A stretch of 36,713 nt of DNA from Clostridiaceae bacterium (GCA_012840075.1 DUMC01000191.1:1-36713), one strand, 5' to 3'; shown: positions 9,101-19,469, counted from the stretch's first letter. Made by a program: numbers and translations. The notes: generated from the sequence alone by a model not told the origin.

Positions 9101-9167
9101 ATTTAGTTTTGTATTTTAGTTATGTGTTTAGTTTTATGTTTAGTTTTATGTCTAGTTTTAGATTTTA
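9101..9167. repeat. Iterated TTTAGTTTTATG repeats in the ppdK leader
   Basis: About five degenerate copies of a roughly 12-bp unit (TTTAGTTTTATG and variants) lie directly before the ppdK ribosome site. In the mRNA they read as an A-rich, unstructured leader. Their function is unknown; simple slippage is the plainest explanation. Confidence 0.6.
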
Positions 9168-9257
9168 GCCTTTTATTTTTGTTTTTATAATTAAGTTTTA
9201 ACAAGATATTAAATAAAATACATCATTTATAATTTATAAAATGTCTTTAACTAAAGT

Positions 9258-9330
9258 TACACATATCTTGAAAATTATACATATGCTGAAAATATACACA
9301 TCCTGGAAATTATACATATGCTGGAAATTT
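9258..9330. repeat. Four 17-20 bp iterated repeats upstream of ppdK
   Basis: Units start at 9258, 9278, 9295 and 9313, each like TACAyATGCTGGAAATTA. On the ppdK strand they read TAATTTCCAGCATATGTA. Spacings of 20, 17 and 18 bp are close to two helical turns, as in tandem operators. Several copies contain a TGTATAAT-like -10 sequence. The array ends exactly where a palindrome begins. Confidence 0.7.
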
Positions 9331-9346
9331 TGTATACTGTATACAA
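9330..9346. promoter_or_regulatory. Operator-like palindrome upstream of ppdK
   Basis: TTGTATAC-T-GTATACAA is a perfect 17-bp palindrome with two GTATAC cores. It resembles half-sites of GntR-family operators (GT near the outside, AC near the centre). It lies about 245 bases before the ppdK start and adjoins the iterated repeats. No matching regulator gene is in the window. Confidence 0.5.
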
Positions 9347-9470
9347 TTAGTTTGTCTGCAATTTCCTACTTTTCTTTATAATCGTCTGCTACTATCAACC
9401 AATAAATAATGAATAATTACAGTTTATATATAAAACAGTTCTAATATGAAACAATTCTAACATTAAACAA

Positions 9471-9494
9471 TGCTATGGTTAAACAACCATAGCA
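9471..9494 (-). terminator. Probable glyS terminator hairpin
   Basis: A perfect 10-bp stem, TGCTATGGTT with AACCATAGCA, encloses an AAAC tetraloop about 70 bases beyond the glyS stop. The trailing sequence on the - strand is only moderately T-rich, so termination may be partial. Confidence 0.5.
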
Positions 9495-9562
9495 CTTAAT
9501 AACATTCTGTAATCCATCGCACTGCAACGGTGCATTGCAGGCAAAACATTGTAGTTGGCATG

Positions 9563-10978
9563 CTAGAATGAAAACTTGTCTCTAAAATAGTCCACAAGCT
9601 GATTTATCTTAATTCTTACCTGCTGCATGGTATCTCTGTCTCTTATAGTAACACACTCATCGTTTAATGAGTCAAAATCAAAGGTTAAGCAATAAGGTGT
9701 TCCTATTTCATCCTGCCTTCTGTATCTTTTGCCTATACTTCCTGTTTCATCATATTCGCAGTTATAATATTTCATTAAATTCTCATATATCTTGAATGCA
9801 TGTTCTCCAAGCTTTTTGGATAAAGGTAACACAGCAATTTTTACCGGTGCAATAGCAGGATGGAAATGCAATACTGTTCTCACATCACCTTCTGCAATTT
9901 CTTCTTCATCGTATGCTTCGCAAAGAAAAGCAAGAGTTACCCTATCTACTCCGACAGAAGGTTCTACGCAATAAGGTACGTATTTTTCATTAGTTTCAGG
10001 GTCGAAATATGACAAATCTTCTCCTGAATGTTCCATATGTTGCTTCAAATCATAATCCGTTCTGTCGGCAATACCCCATAATTCTCCCCAGCCAAAGGGG
10101 AACAAGTATTCAATATCCGTTGTTGCATTACTGTAAAAAGCCAGCTCTTCCTTGCTGTGGTCTCTAAATCTAAGATTTTCCTTACTTATTCCAAGGCTGA
10201 CCAACCAGTTGTAGCAAAATTCTCTCCAATAACTAAACCACTCCAGATCCGTACCAGGCTTACAGAAAAATTCCAATTCCATTTGTTCAAATTCTCTCGT
10301 CCTGAATATAAAATTTCCGGGAGTAATTTCATTTCTAAAAGCTTTTCCTATTTGGCACACACCAAAAGGAAGCTTGCGTCTTGTAGTCCTTTGGACATTC
10401 TTGAAATTTACAAAAATACCTTGCGCCGTTTCAGGTCTTAGATATATCTCTGCCTTGGAATCTTCAATAACCCCTTGATATGTTTTAAACATCATATTAA
10501 ATTTTCTTATATCTGTAAAATTATGGGCTCCGCATTCCGGACAAGTAACATTATTTTCTTTTATATATTTAAGCAAAGCTTCATTATTCATTCCATCAAC
10601 ACTTACACTCATTCCTTTGCTAGCTGCCCACTCTTCTATCATTTTATCTGCTCTAAAACGTGATTTGCAGGATTTGCAATCAATAAGGGGATCATTGAAA
10701 CCTGCAACATGTCCTGAAGCAACCCAAACTTGAGGATTCATCAATATGGCACAATCCAAACCAACATTATATATGCTCTCTCTAACAAATTTCTGCCACC
10801 AAGCAGCCTTCACGTTATTTTTCAGTTCCACACCTAAAGGGCCATAATCCCAGGAATTTGCTAATCCCCCATAAATTTCTGAACCTGGAAATACAAAACC
10901 TCTATTTTTTGCTAGAGCTACTATTTTTTCCATGGTTTTAACAGTTTTATTGGTTTTACCGGTAATATTGACTTCCAC
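9563..10978 (-). CDS. glyS: Glycyl-tRNA synthetase (single-chain alpha2 type)
   Basis: This class II enzyme charges tRNA-Gly. Its 471 residues are typical of the homodimeric bacterial/archaeal type rather than the alpha-beta GlyQS form. The [19 protein letters not shown] region is at about 42-60. The zinc-binding-like cysteines CKSC and CPEC, the motif 2 region [21 protein letters not shown], and the C-terminal anticodon domain are all visible. The chosen GTG start has AGGTAGG upstream. An ATG 15 codons later has no ribosome site and would leave a bare start at MEKIVALAK. Only 21 bases separate it from rpoZ, so it reads as the last gene of yicC-remA-gmk-rpoZ-glyS. I see no T-box leader. Confidence 0.96.
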   Translation of the reverse strand: MEVNITGKTNKTVKTMEKIVALAKNRGFVFPGSEIYGGLANSWDYGPLGVELKNNVKAAWWQKFVRESIYNVGLDCAILMNPQVWVASGHVAGFNDPLIDCKSCKSRFRADKMIEEWAASKGMSVSVDGMNNEALLKYIKENNVTCPECGAHNFTDIRKFNMMFKTYQGVIEDSKAEIYLRPETAQGIFVNFKNVQRTTRRKLPFGVCQIGKAFRNEITPGNFIFRTREFEQMELEFFCKPGTDLEWFSYWREFCYNWLVSLGISKENLRFRDHSKEELAFYSNATTDIEYLFPFGWGELWGIADRTDYDLKQHMEHSGEDLSYFDPETNEKYVPYCVEPSVGVDRVTLAFLCEAYDEEEIAEGDVRTVLHFHPAIAPVKIAVLPLSKKLGEHAFKIYENLMKYYNCEYDETGSIGKRYRRQDEIGTPYCLTFDFDSLNDECVTIRDRDTMQQVRIKINQLVDYFRDKFSF

Positions 10979-10999
10979 TACACCTATACCTACCTTTCA

Positions 11000-11206
11000 T
11001 CATTTTATGCCGCTTTTTGTTCTGATAAATTTTATCTTATTATCATCTATTTCATGTATTGCAATTGTTACTGATTTTTGTGAATCACAATTGACAAGTT
11101 TCGGGGCTCCGTCCGTTAACTGTCTTGCTCTTTTTGCAGTCATAACTGCAAGCGTATATTTGCTGTCCGCATGCTTCATTAACGAACTAATAGAAGGATA
11201 TATCAC
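11000..11206 (-). CDS. rpoZ: RNA polymerase omega subunit
   Basis: Omega helps fold and assemble the beta' subunit of RNA polymerase. The short sequence YPSISSLMKHADSKYTLAV followed by TAKRARQL is the family signature. I place the start at the GTG giving 68 residues (VIYPSI...). The only strong ribosome site, AAAGGAGG, is 11 bases from this GTG but just two bases from an in-frame TTG three codons earlier. The TTG reading would give 71 residues and cannot be excluded. The gene lies between gmk and glyS in a compact operon, and gmk-rpoZ linkage is classic. Confidence 0.93.
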   Translation of the reverse strand: MIYPSISSLMKHADSKYTLAVMTAKRARQLTDGAPKLVNCDSQKSVTIAIHEIDDNKIKFIRTKSGIK

Positions 11207-11233
11207 TAAAGTCAATGCCTCCTTTATTTTACT

Positions 11234-11866
11234 TCATGATTTTGCTTTATGGAATTTGATTTTTTCCAGAATATCACTATTTCTACTTGTTTTAAATTTT
11301 TCGGCAGTTATAATGCATTTTATAGCATTTGCCGTTTCATCAACATTTTCATTAACTACAACATAATCGTAATTTTTTATGTATTCAAGTTCTTCCACTG
11401 CCCTGTCAAGCCTTCTTTCAATTACATCAGGGCTTTCTGTCCCCCTGCCTTCTATTCTTCTTTTTAATTCTTCAAGAGACGGTGGTGCAATAAAAATTGT
11501 CACACTCTCAGGATAAGCTTCTTTTATTTTTAATGCACCAATTACTTCTTTTTCCAATATCACATCAAAACCTTCTTCCAAGGAACTTTCCAGCTGTTCC
11601 TTGGGAGTGCCGTAAAAATTCCCGCAATATTCCACCCATTCTATTAATTTATTATGCTTTATCATTTCCATAAACTCGTCTCTTGTCCTGAAAAAATAGC
11701 TCTGCCCTTCCTTTTCACCAATTCTTGGACTTCTTGTAGTGACAGATGGTAGAATATTAATCCGGGAATTACTACCGCAAAGCGATTTAATCACTGTTCC
11801 TTTTCCGGCTCCTGAAGGACCTGATATTATAATCAACAGTCCCTTCAGGTTATAAGGTGAAATCAT
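11234..11866 (-). CDS. gmk: Guanylate kinase
   Basis: This enzyme phosphorylates GMP or dGMP to GDP/dGDP with ATP, an essential step in nucleotide salvage and synthesis. The P-loop GPSGAGKG is at residues 16-23. The GMP-binding region follows, with SVTTRSPRIGEKEGQSYFF, and then the YGTPKEQLE segment. The 210 residues match the family. The ATG has AGGAG seven bases upstream. Neighbours remA upstream and rpoZ downstream repeat the order common in Firmicutes. Confidence 0.97.
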   Translation of the reverse strand: MISPYNLKGLLIIISGPSGAGKGTVIKSLCGSNSRINILPSVTTRSPRIGEKEGQSYFFRTRDEFMEMIKHNKLIEWVEYCGNFYGTPKEQLESSLEEGFDVILEKEVIGALKIKEAYPESVTIFIAPPSLEELKRRIEGRGTESPDVIERRLDRAVEELEYIKNYDYVVVNENVDETANAIKCIITAEKFKTSRNSDILEKIKFHKAKS

Positions 11867-11937
11867 TCTGTTTCTCCTTTCTGCTTACACCTTTTTACTC
11901 CGTTTTTTATTTCATTCTTCTTTATTCTTCTTATCCT

Positions 11938-12228
11938 CTATTCTTCTTCTCCTTCAAGCTCAGTCTCATCCTGACTTACATCTATAAAATTACCTTTCTG
12001 GCTCAGCCTGTGAGCTACGGTTTCAGGTTGGACAGCAGAAAGAATAATATGGTCACTGTCAGTGATGATCACTGCACGTGTTCTCCTACCATAAGTTGCA
12101 TCAATTAACATTCCTCTGTCCCTTGCTTCCTGAATGATTCTTTTTATAGGTGCTGACTCAGGACTTACTATAGCTATTAATCTATCTGCCGATACGATAT
12201 TGCCAAAACCTATATTTATTAATTTCAC
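11938..12228 (-). CDS. remA: RemA-family DNA-binding regulator (DUF370)
   Basis: The 96-residue protein starts [20 protein letters not shown], the signature of the RemA/YlzA family. In Bacillus subtilis RemA is a ring-forming DNA-binding activator of biofilm matrix and osmoprotection genes. The conserved [24 protein letters not shown] block is intact. The C-terminal 20 residues are acidic ([10 protein letters not shown]) and slightly longer than usual. The start is a GTG with GGGAGG nine bases upstream. The yicC-remA-gmk order is conserved across Firmicutes. The target genes in this organism are not known. Confidence 0.93.
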   Translation of the reverse strand: MKLINIGFGNIVSADRLIAIVSPESAPIKRIIQEARDRGMLIDATYGRRTRAVIITDSDHIILSAVQPETVAHRLSQKGNFIDVSQDETELEGEEE

Positions 12229-12257
12229 TAATGTATCCTCCCTTTTAATTTTTCAAT

Positions 12258-12341
12258 AATTATTATCTGAATTATTACCTGCTTAAATTATTATTTGAAT
12301 TACTATCTGCATAAATTATTATCTAAATATTATCTAAATTA
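12258..12341. repeat. 28-bp tandem repeat between yicC and remA
   Basis: Two clear 28-bp units (12258-12285 and 12286-12313) share AATTATTATyTGAATTA, then CTATCTGC or TTACCTGC. A third, degenerate unit follows. The array fills most of the gap between yicC and remA. No promoter-like or protein-binding motif can be named in it. Confidence 0.7.
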
Positions 12342-12378
12342 TTTTCTTCCTATTTTTTAGACAATTATTTGAAGGCAA

Positions 12379-13257
12379 CTATTCAATATTTTGAACTTGT
12401 TCCCTCATCTTTTCTATTTCACCTTTAATTTTTAAAACCTCTTTTATTATATCCAGATCATTTGCTTTTGAACCAATTGTGTTGGCTTCTCTTATCATCT
12501 CTTGTATTAGAAAATCCAGTTTTCTTCCTACCGGTTCTTCCATTTCAAGGGTTGCCGTAAGTTGATTAAGATGGCTGTCTAATCTGACAAGTTCTTCATC
12601 AATGCTGCATCTGTCTGCAAATAAGGCAACCTCCGTTGCTATCCTGGTTTCATCTACGGATGCCTGGTCCAGCAGTTCACTAATACGGCTTTGAAGTTTC
12701 TGCCTGTATTCGTGAACAACATTTGGAGCCCGTTGCTTTATTACTTCCAGGCTTTCTTTAATAATTTCCTTTTTGATCAGCAAGTCATTTTTTAATTTTA
12801 ACCCTTCATTCTCCCTCATTTGTATAAGTGCATTAAGTGAAGTTTCTAAGGCTCTTTTTAATACATTCCAAATCTTTTCTTCATCCTCTTGTGCACTTTC
12901 CACCTTAATTACTTCAGGGAATTTTGCTACTAATGAAACTGTTATGTCATCTATTAAGTTATAATCATCCCTAAGTTTCTGTAGAACATCTATATACGCT
13001 TTAGCCAGTGCATCATCAACAGTTATGTTTTTATGCGTATCAGCCATGTTCTCATATGAAATATATACATCTATCTTACCTCGGTATAAATAATTACTAA
13101 TAACACTGCGTACTTTGTCTTCTAAAAAGGTTAACTGTTTTGGCATTCTTATGGATACATCACTGTATCTATGATTAACTGCTCTTATCTCAACCTCAAA
13201 TAAAATCCCTTCTTCTTGCGCTTCTCCTCTTCCATAACCCGTCATGCTTCTTATCAT
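12379..13257 (-). CDS. yicC: YicC/YloC-family endoribonuclease
   Basis: The N-terminus MIRSMTGYGRGE and the C-terminal block KLDFLIQEMIREANTIGSKA identify the YicC/YloC family (DUF1732 at the C-terminus). Members form hexamers that cleave RNA; the E. coli protein is linked to sRNA turnover. The 292 residues are standard. The ATG has GAGGT eight bases upstream. It is the first gene of the group leading to remA, gmk, rpoZ and glyS, with a repeat-filled gap of 150 bases before remA. Confidence 0.94.
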   Translation of the reverse strand: MIRSMTGYGRGEAQEEGILFEVEIRAVNHRYSDVSIRMPKQLTFLEDKVRSVISNYLYRGKIDVYISYENMADTHKNITVDDALAKAYIDVLQKLRDDYNLIDDITVSLVAKFPEVIKVESAQEDEEKIWNVLKRALETSLNALIQMRENEGLKLKNDLLIKKEIIKESLEVIKQRAPNVVHEYRQKLQSRISELLDQASVDETRIATEVALFADRCSIDEELVRLDSHLNQLTATLEMEEPVGRKLDFLIQEMIREANTIGSKANDLDIIKEVLKIKGEIEKMREQVQNIE

Positions 13258-13651
13258 GTTATTTTACCTCGTTTACATCTGCATTATTTCTACATTATTC
13301 CCACATTTTGCTTTTAATAAATTCCCCTAAATTCACTATCATCATTTTGATTTTAGGTCAATTAAATTTAATAAGTATTTCAAAAAAACTTAAATATTAA
13401 AGTATAAATATTAATATTAATAATTATAAATGATAATGAATATGCAAACAAAAATATAAATTTAAATTTCCTCTTGTTACTACTATTTTTATTACCTTGA
13501 TAGAATTTATTATAACATAATATTATCCATTTTAAAGAGTATTTTTTAAATTTTCTTCTGTTTTCTTACATATACTCTAATTTACTATGAAATTTCGTTA
13601 TGAGAAAAGGTAAATTTTTATGAATTTATAATTTAATATTTCAATTCGGCT
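13258..13651. other. AT-rich gap upstream of yicC
   Basis: About 390 bases separate yicC from the end of rsmE. The yicC promoter and rsmE termination site should lie here, but I find no convincing -35/-10 pair or strong hairpin. No ORF, T-box or other riboswitch motif is visible. Confidence 0.5.
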
Positions 13652-14434
13652 TTATTCGGCAAATTCCATAGCTTCTAGTTCGTACATAATTATTGACAGC
13701 ACGGCCAATGCTGCAGTTTCTGTTCTTAAAACCCTCGGACCTAGGGTAATCGGTATTAAGCCTGCTTTTGTTCCCGCTTCGACTTCTTTTTCGCTAAAAC
13801 CACCTTCCGGTCCTATAAAAATTGCAATTTCAGCTTTTTTATAACCCAGCATTTTCTTTTTGAAGTCAGCTAGCACGTAACGCAAAGTAAAATCCTTTTC
13901 TCTTTCATATGGTATCATGGAAAGGTGAAATTTATTCGCTTTTTCTATAACTTCACTGAACATAAGAGGCAATTCGACTTGAGGAATTATTCCTCGGTTG
14001 CACTGCTTTGCTGCTTCTAATGCTATTCTTTGCCACCTTTCTCTTTTTTTTATTTTATCCTTGCCATCTCCCAGTCTTACAACTGTCCTTTCAGTGACCA
14101 CAGGCACTATGCTTTTAACTCCTAGCTCGACACATTTTTGAATTATAAAATCCATTTTCTCTCCCTTTGCAATACTTTGAAAAAGAGTAACGCTTGCTAA
14201 TGGTTCTGTATTGTTTTCCTGCTTGTGCAATATGGTCGTTATTATCCTGTTAGCTTCAAATGCATCGATTCGCACGGTAAAATCGTTTTTTTCACCGTCA
14301 CATAAAATCAGGGTTTCTCCCACTTTGCATCTTAGAACGGTTTTTATGTGGTTGTAGTCATCTCCTGTTATTATAATTTTATCACCTGTGTTATCACCGT
14401 AAATATTATTTTTTTCTACAAAGAATCTGGACAT
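13652..14434 (-). CDS. rsmE: 16S rRNA m3U1498 methyltransferase
   Basis: RsmE methylates N3 of U1498 in 16S rRNA using S-adenosylmethionine. The protein has an N-terminal PUA-like domain (GDDYNHIKTVLRCKVGE, about 24-40) and a C-terminal SPOUT trefoil-knot domain. The knot motifs are IGPEGGFS (207-214) and LGPRVLRTETA (231-241). The 260 residues are normal. Its ATG lies 19 bases inside the end of prmA, so the two genes are translationally coupled. The prmA-rsmE pair downstream of dnaJ is a common Firmicutes arrangement. Confidence 0.96.
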   Translation of the reverse strand: MSRFFVEKNNIYGDNTGDKIIITGDDYNHIKTVLRCKVGETLILCDGEKNDFTVRIDAFEANRIITTILHKQENNTEPLASVTLFQSIAKGEKMDFIIQKCVELGVKSIVPVVTERTVVRLGDGKDKIKKRERWQRIALEAAKQCNRGIIPQVELPLMFSEVIEKANKFHLSMIPYEREKDFTLRYVLADFKKKMLGYKKAEIAIFIGPEGGFSEKEVEAGTKAGLIPITLGPRVLRTETAALAVLSIIMYELEAMEFAE

Positions 14435-15594
14435 TTAAATACGATTGCCACCCACTCTCCGTCTTCTTTCACTTCAATACATTCGAATTTTTTCTTTAAA
14501 TATCTCTCAATTACCATCTCTTTCTTACTTTTAATTATGCCGGATGTTATAAATAATCCGCCGGGCTTAAGGTGATGCAAAATATCGTCGGCCAAATCAA
14601 TTATTACGCCTGCAATTATGTTTGCTACTATCAAGTCTGCTTTACATTTCAAATCAGCCTTATCGTTTCCGTAAGACTCTTCTATATCCTTTTTCAATGT
14701 TCCATGTAGGGCAATAACTTTGTCTATCACTCCATTGTGTTTGCAGTTATCTAAAGTAACTTTTACGGCTTCCTTATCAACATCCAATGCCAAAATCTTC
14801 GTTGCCCCAAGCTTTGCAGCTATCAACGTAAGTATTCCGGAACCTGACCCGACATCGATGATTTTATCCCCTTCATGGGTATATTTTTCTAGCAAATTTG
14901 CACACATTCTGGTTGTTTCATGAGTGCCTGTGCCGAATGCCATCCCCGGGTCCATTTCAATTACTATTTTTCCTTCCTTGTTATCATAGTCCTCCCAGGT
15001 TGGCTTTATCACAATTTTTTCCGTTATGTTAAAAGGCTTATAATATTTTTTCCAACTATTAGCCCAATCTTCATCATTAACTTCCGAATATTCAACTTTT
15101 ATATCTCCTACATCAAGATATTCGGATATTTCTTTTAGTTTTTCTTGAATTAACTGCATGAGTTCAGATAAATTTTCGCTTGCAGGAAAATAGGATTTTA
15201 AAATTACAGTGTCCTTTTCCATATTGCTGATTTCCTGAAGCAATTTTTCGTCAATACATTCATCATAATACTCATAATATTCATCGAAATATTTACCAAT
15301 TTTACCGGCATATTCATCGGTATGTTCATCAGTATATTCATTAATATATTCAGCAGTATATTCAGCATATTCATTTCCGGTTCCGGAAAGCTCGTTATTT
15401 TCCGTTGAAACATCATTCTGCACTTCATTATGCGGTGAAACATCATTTGTACTTAAACTATGATAAGCTATTTTTTCCATAATATCAAGAGGGTCATGCA
15501 CAACTACTCCACCGGAACCCATTGATATTAACATATTTGAAATAGCATCATAAGCATCTCTTTTGGTTTTTATCACAATTTCGGTCCATTTCAT
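14416..15594 (-). CDS. prmA: Ribosomal protein L11 methyltransferase with a repeat-rich insert
   Basis: PrmA trimethylates ribosomal protein L11. The N-terminal substrate-recognition domain (KWTEIVIKT...DPLD) is split by an extra segment at about residues 44-122. The class I methyltransferase domain follows, with EMDPGMAFGTGTHETT, the SAM motif DVGSGSGILTLIAAKLG and the NIIAGVI catalytic loop. The total of 392 residues is about 70-80 longer than typical PrmA. The insert is acidic and tyrosine-rich, with EY, TAEY, INEY, TDEH and TDEY units in a row, and is encoded by a short tandem DNA repeat. All catalytic motifs are intact, so activity is probably kept. The ATG has AAAGGA about 11 bases upstream. 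Confidence 0.95.
   Translation of the reverse strand: MKWTEIVIKTKRDAYDAISNMLISMGSGGVVVHDPLDIMEKIAYHSLSTNDVSPHNEVQNDVSTENNELSGTGNEYAEYTAEYINEYTDEHTDEYAGKIGKYFDEYYEYYDECIDEKLLQEISNMEKDTVILKSYFPASENLSELMQLIQEKLKEISEYLDVGDIKVEYSEVNDEDWANSWKKYYKPFNITEKIVIKPTWEDYDNKEGKIVIEMDPGMAFGTGTHETTRMCANLLEKYTHEGDKIIDVGSGSGILTLIAAKLGATKILALDVDKEAVKVTLDNCKHNGVIDKVIALHGTLKKDIEESYGNDKADLKCKADLIVANIIAGVIIDLADDILHHLKPGGLFITSGIIKSKKEMVIERYLKKKFECIEVKEDGEWVAIVFKCPDSL
15265..15375. repeat. Tandem repeat inside prmA coding region
   Basis: Roughly 12-bp units (TATTCATCAGTA and variants) are iterated here and encode the four-residue xxEY pattern of PrmA residues 74-110. The reading frame is preserved because the unit length is a multiple of three. 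Copies differ by point changes, so the array is not recent. Confidence 0.75.
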
Positions 15595-15670
15595 AATTTT
15601 AAGTTTCCTTTCAAATATTTGTATGCGAATTACCGGAAGGTACTAGCTAGTATTCATAATTTATTTTTTT

Positions 15671-15750
15671 GTATTTAGGTTGTTTTTAGTATTTAAGTTG
15701 TTTTTGATATTTAAGTTATTTAGGTTGTTTTTAGGCATTTTAAGTTGCTT
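15671..15750. repeat. 18-bp tandem repeat upstream of prmA
   Basis: Units GTATTTAGGTTGTTTTTA (15671-15688) and GTATTTAAGTTGTTTTTG (15689-15706) are followed by two degenerate copies. They lie in the gap between dnaJ and prmA. No function is evident. Confidence 0.65.
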
Positions 15751-15826
15751 ACTTACATTTTATATTTTATATTATTTCCTTCCTTCTAGCGTTTTAAGCT
15801 AATTTTCCGGATTTTGGGAATAAGAT

Positions 15827-15935
15827 ATTATAATTTAGTAGTATTTCCTGCATTATAGTTTAGTAATATTTCCTGCATCAAAGTTTAGCAGCATTTCTTG
15901 CGTCATAGTCTACATAATTTAATAGTTTTTCTTGC
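15827..15935. repeat. 25-bp tandem repeat between dnaJ and prmA
   Basis: Three units of exactly 25 bp begin at 15827, 15852 and 15877 and end in ATTTCCTGC or ATTTCTTGC. A fourth, 34-bp copy has a 9-base insertion. This array differs in sequence from the 18-bp array just before it and the 27-bp repeats just after it. Confidence 0.8.
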
Positions 15936-15983
15936 ATCAGCAGGAAAGTAAAAGTCAATTATCCAAGCCTAATTTCATTGTTT

Positions 15984-16034
15984 GAGAGGGTGTGTGATTT
16001 TCACCCCGGATCCCGTAATTTTGAGGGATGTGCC
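15984..16034. repeat. GAGAGGGTGTGTG repeat-like element
   Basis: GAGAGGGTGTGTG followed by TTTTCACCCC can form a short GGGTG/CACCC hairpin, and GGGATGTGCC follows. The opening resembles the GAGAGGGGTGTGTCCCC element next to hemW (21835-21850). It is probably a diverged member of the same repeat family. Confidence 0.4.
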
Positions 16035-16048
16035 TTTTCAATTTGCTT

Positions 16049-16129
16049 TAGACAGAAGAACCGTCCCCTTGTCTAGACAGAAGAACCGTCCCCTTGTCTA
16101 CATAGACAGAAGAACCGTCCCCTTGTCTA
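16049..16129. repeat. Three copies of a 27-bp REP-like element at the dnaJ stop codon
   Basis: Three identical 27-bp copies lie at 16049-16075, 16074-16100 and 16103-16129. Each has inverted ends TAGACA/TGTCTA around GAAGAACCGTCCCCT. On the dnaJ strand each reads TAGACAAGGGGACGG and onward. The first three bases of the nearest copy are the TAG stop codon of dnaJ. The same core recurs at 33999-34165. Confidence 0.9.
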
Positions 16130-17299
16130 CAACCCCAGGGCATCTTTCATTTTGTCAAAAAAGCTTTTCCTTTGTTCATAAACTTCATCGCCGCTGATGG
16201 CTGCAAATTCACGAAGAATGGCTTTTTGCTTTTCATTTAATTTTCTCGGCACTTCTATATTCACTTTAAAGTACAGGTCACCTCTGCCACCACCCCTGAT
16301 GTATGGTATTCCCTTGCCTTTTATTTTAAATACGGTACCTGTTTGTGTTCCTTCAGGGATATTGTATAGCATTTTTCCTTCCAGGGTCGGAACTTCTATT
16401 TCGGCACCAAGCGCGCCTTGGACAAATGTTATGGGTATCTCACACATTATGTCGTTGCCTTTTCTTTTGAATATGCTATGGGGTTTTACACTAATATCTA
16501 TATATAAATCTCCGGGAGGTCCGCCTCTTAAACCGGGCTCTCCTTCACCTCTCAGAGATATTGTTTGTCCATCATCAATTCCGGCAGGAATCTTTACCTT
16601 TATTTTTACGTTCTTTTTAACTCTTCCGCTCCCTTTACAAACTTCACAAGGGTGAGTAATAACTTTTCCTTCCCCTTTGCAAACATCACAAGTTTGTATG
16701 CTTACAAAGCTTCCAAGAGCCGTACTGCGTCTATATTGTACTTGTCCTGTACCATTACAATGCTTACAGGTTTCAGGATTTGTTCCCGGCTTTGAACCAC
16801 TGCCTTTACATGTATTACAAACTTCAGTTCTGGATATGGGTATTTCTTTTTCCGTTCCAAATGCAGCTTCTTCAAAGGATATTTCCAGTCTATATCTCAA
16901 ATCAGACCCACGTTGTGGTCCCTTTCTTCCCCTGGAACTTCGGCTGCTGAAGCCTGAACCACCAAACGGTCCGTCAAAATCAAAAATTGTCTCAAATATA
17001 TCACTAAAACCACCAAAACCGAAATCGCCAAATCCTCCAAAACCACCGAAACCGCTGTCAAAACCACCCTGTTCGAAAGCCGAATGTCCAAATCGGTCAT
17101 ATTTTGCTTTCTTTTCCGGGTCGCTAAGTATTTCATAAGCTTCATTAATTTCTTTAAATTTTGCTTCTGCGTCTTTATTTCCCGGATTAACATCAGGATG
17201 ATATTTTTTAGCAAGTTTTCTATATGCTTTTTTTATTTCTTCTTCGGTAGCGTCCCTTGATACACCCAGAATTTCGTAGTAATCCTTTTTATCTGCCAT
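16127..17299 (-). CDS. dnaJ: Chaperone DnaJ (Hsp40)
   Basis: DnaJ delivers unfolded proteins to DnaK and stimulates its ATPase. In order, the protein has a J domain with HPD at residues 34-36, a Gly/Phe-rich linker, four CxxCxGxG zinc modules ([32 protein letters not shown]), and the C-terminal substrate domains. I start at [10 protein letters not shown] (390 residues); upstream in-frame codons add a non-homologous basic leader, and an AAGGAG lies about 12 bases before this ATG. The stop codon TAG is formed by a repeat element, but the protein end (KDALGL) looks normal. A terminator separates it from dnaK, so it may be expressed partly on its own. Confidence 0.97.
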   Translation of the reverse strand: MADKKDYYEILGVSRDATEEEIKKAYRKLAKKYHPDVNPGNKDAEAKFKEINEAYEILSDPEKKAKYDRFGHSAFEQGGFDSGFGGFGGFGDFGFGGFSDIFETIFDFDGPFGGSGFSSRSSRGRKGPQRGSDLRYRLEISFEEAAFGTEKEIPISRTEVCNTCKGSGSKPGTNPETCKHCNGTGQVQYRRSTALGSFVSIQTCDVCKGEGKVITHPCEVCKGSGRVKKNVKIKVKIPAGIDDGQTISLRGEGEPGLRGGPPGDLYIDISVKPHSIFKRKGNDIMCEIPITFVQGALGAEIEVPTLEGKMLYNIPEGTQTGTVFKIKGKGIPYIRGGGRGDLYFKVNIEVPRKLNEKQKAILREFAAISGDEVYEQRKSFFDKMKDALGL

Positions 17300-17424
17300 T
17301 CGACTTATCATCTCCTTGTTACCCTTTCGGTTGCCCAAGATATTATAGCAAAATAATTGAAAGTTTACAATTATAAAAGATATTTGGGTGTATTTAAATT
17401 TTTGCAGACTATTTTATTGTGCTC

Positions 17425-17459
17425 AAAAAAGGGCGGAGATACTTTTTCCGCCCTTTTTT
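17425..17459. terminator. Bidirectional terminator between dnaK and dnaJ
   Basis: AAAAAAGGGCGGA pairs with TCCGCCCTTTTTT (13-bp stem, 9-base loop), with A and T runs at the two ends. It is a textbook Rho-independent terminator on both strands. It falls between dnaK and dnaJ, which are usually co-transcribed, so read-through or a separate dnaJ promoter is implied. Confidence 0.9.
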
Positions 17460-17579
17460 TAATATTCTTTATTACTCATGCTCAAAACAAGATAAAAACA
17501 CCGTTAGTTAAAGTTATCTCGAGTATGATCCTTTATGCAGTATCGATATATTGTTGCTTAAATTTTATTATTGCTGTTT

Positions 17580-19469
<1,890 letters not shown>

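Noticed and set aside
9533-9556. CTGCAACGGTGCATTGCAG as part of a glyS terminator
   Set aside because: Only a six-base stem can form, and no T-run follows; the hairpin at 9471-9494 is better.
9086-9562. T-box or other riboswitch near glyS/ppdK
   Set aside because: No T-box core (GGGTGGnACCGCG) or specifier stem is visible, and glyS is only 21 bases from rpoZ.
15204-15446. 80-codon - strand ORF rich in MN and NIL repeats
   Set aside because: It is an out-of-frame reading of the tandem repeat within prmA.
16049-16129. Possible CRISPR array
   Set aside because: The three 27-bp copies are separated by 0-2 bases rather than unique spacers, and no cas genes are present.
15982-16197. + strand ORF of 71 codons with RRTVPLS repeats
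   Set aside because: It is the translation of the REP-like repeat and the antisense of the dnaJ end. Such ORFs are typical artefacts of this repeat.
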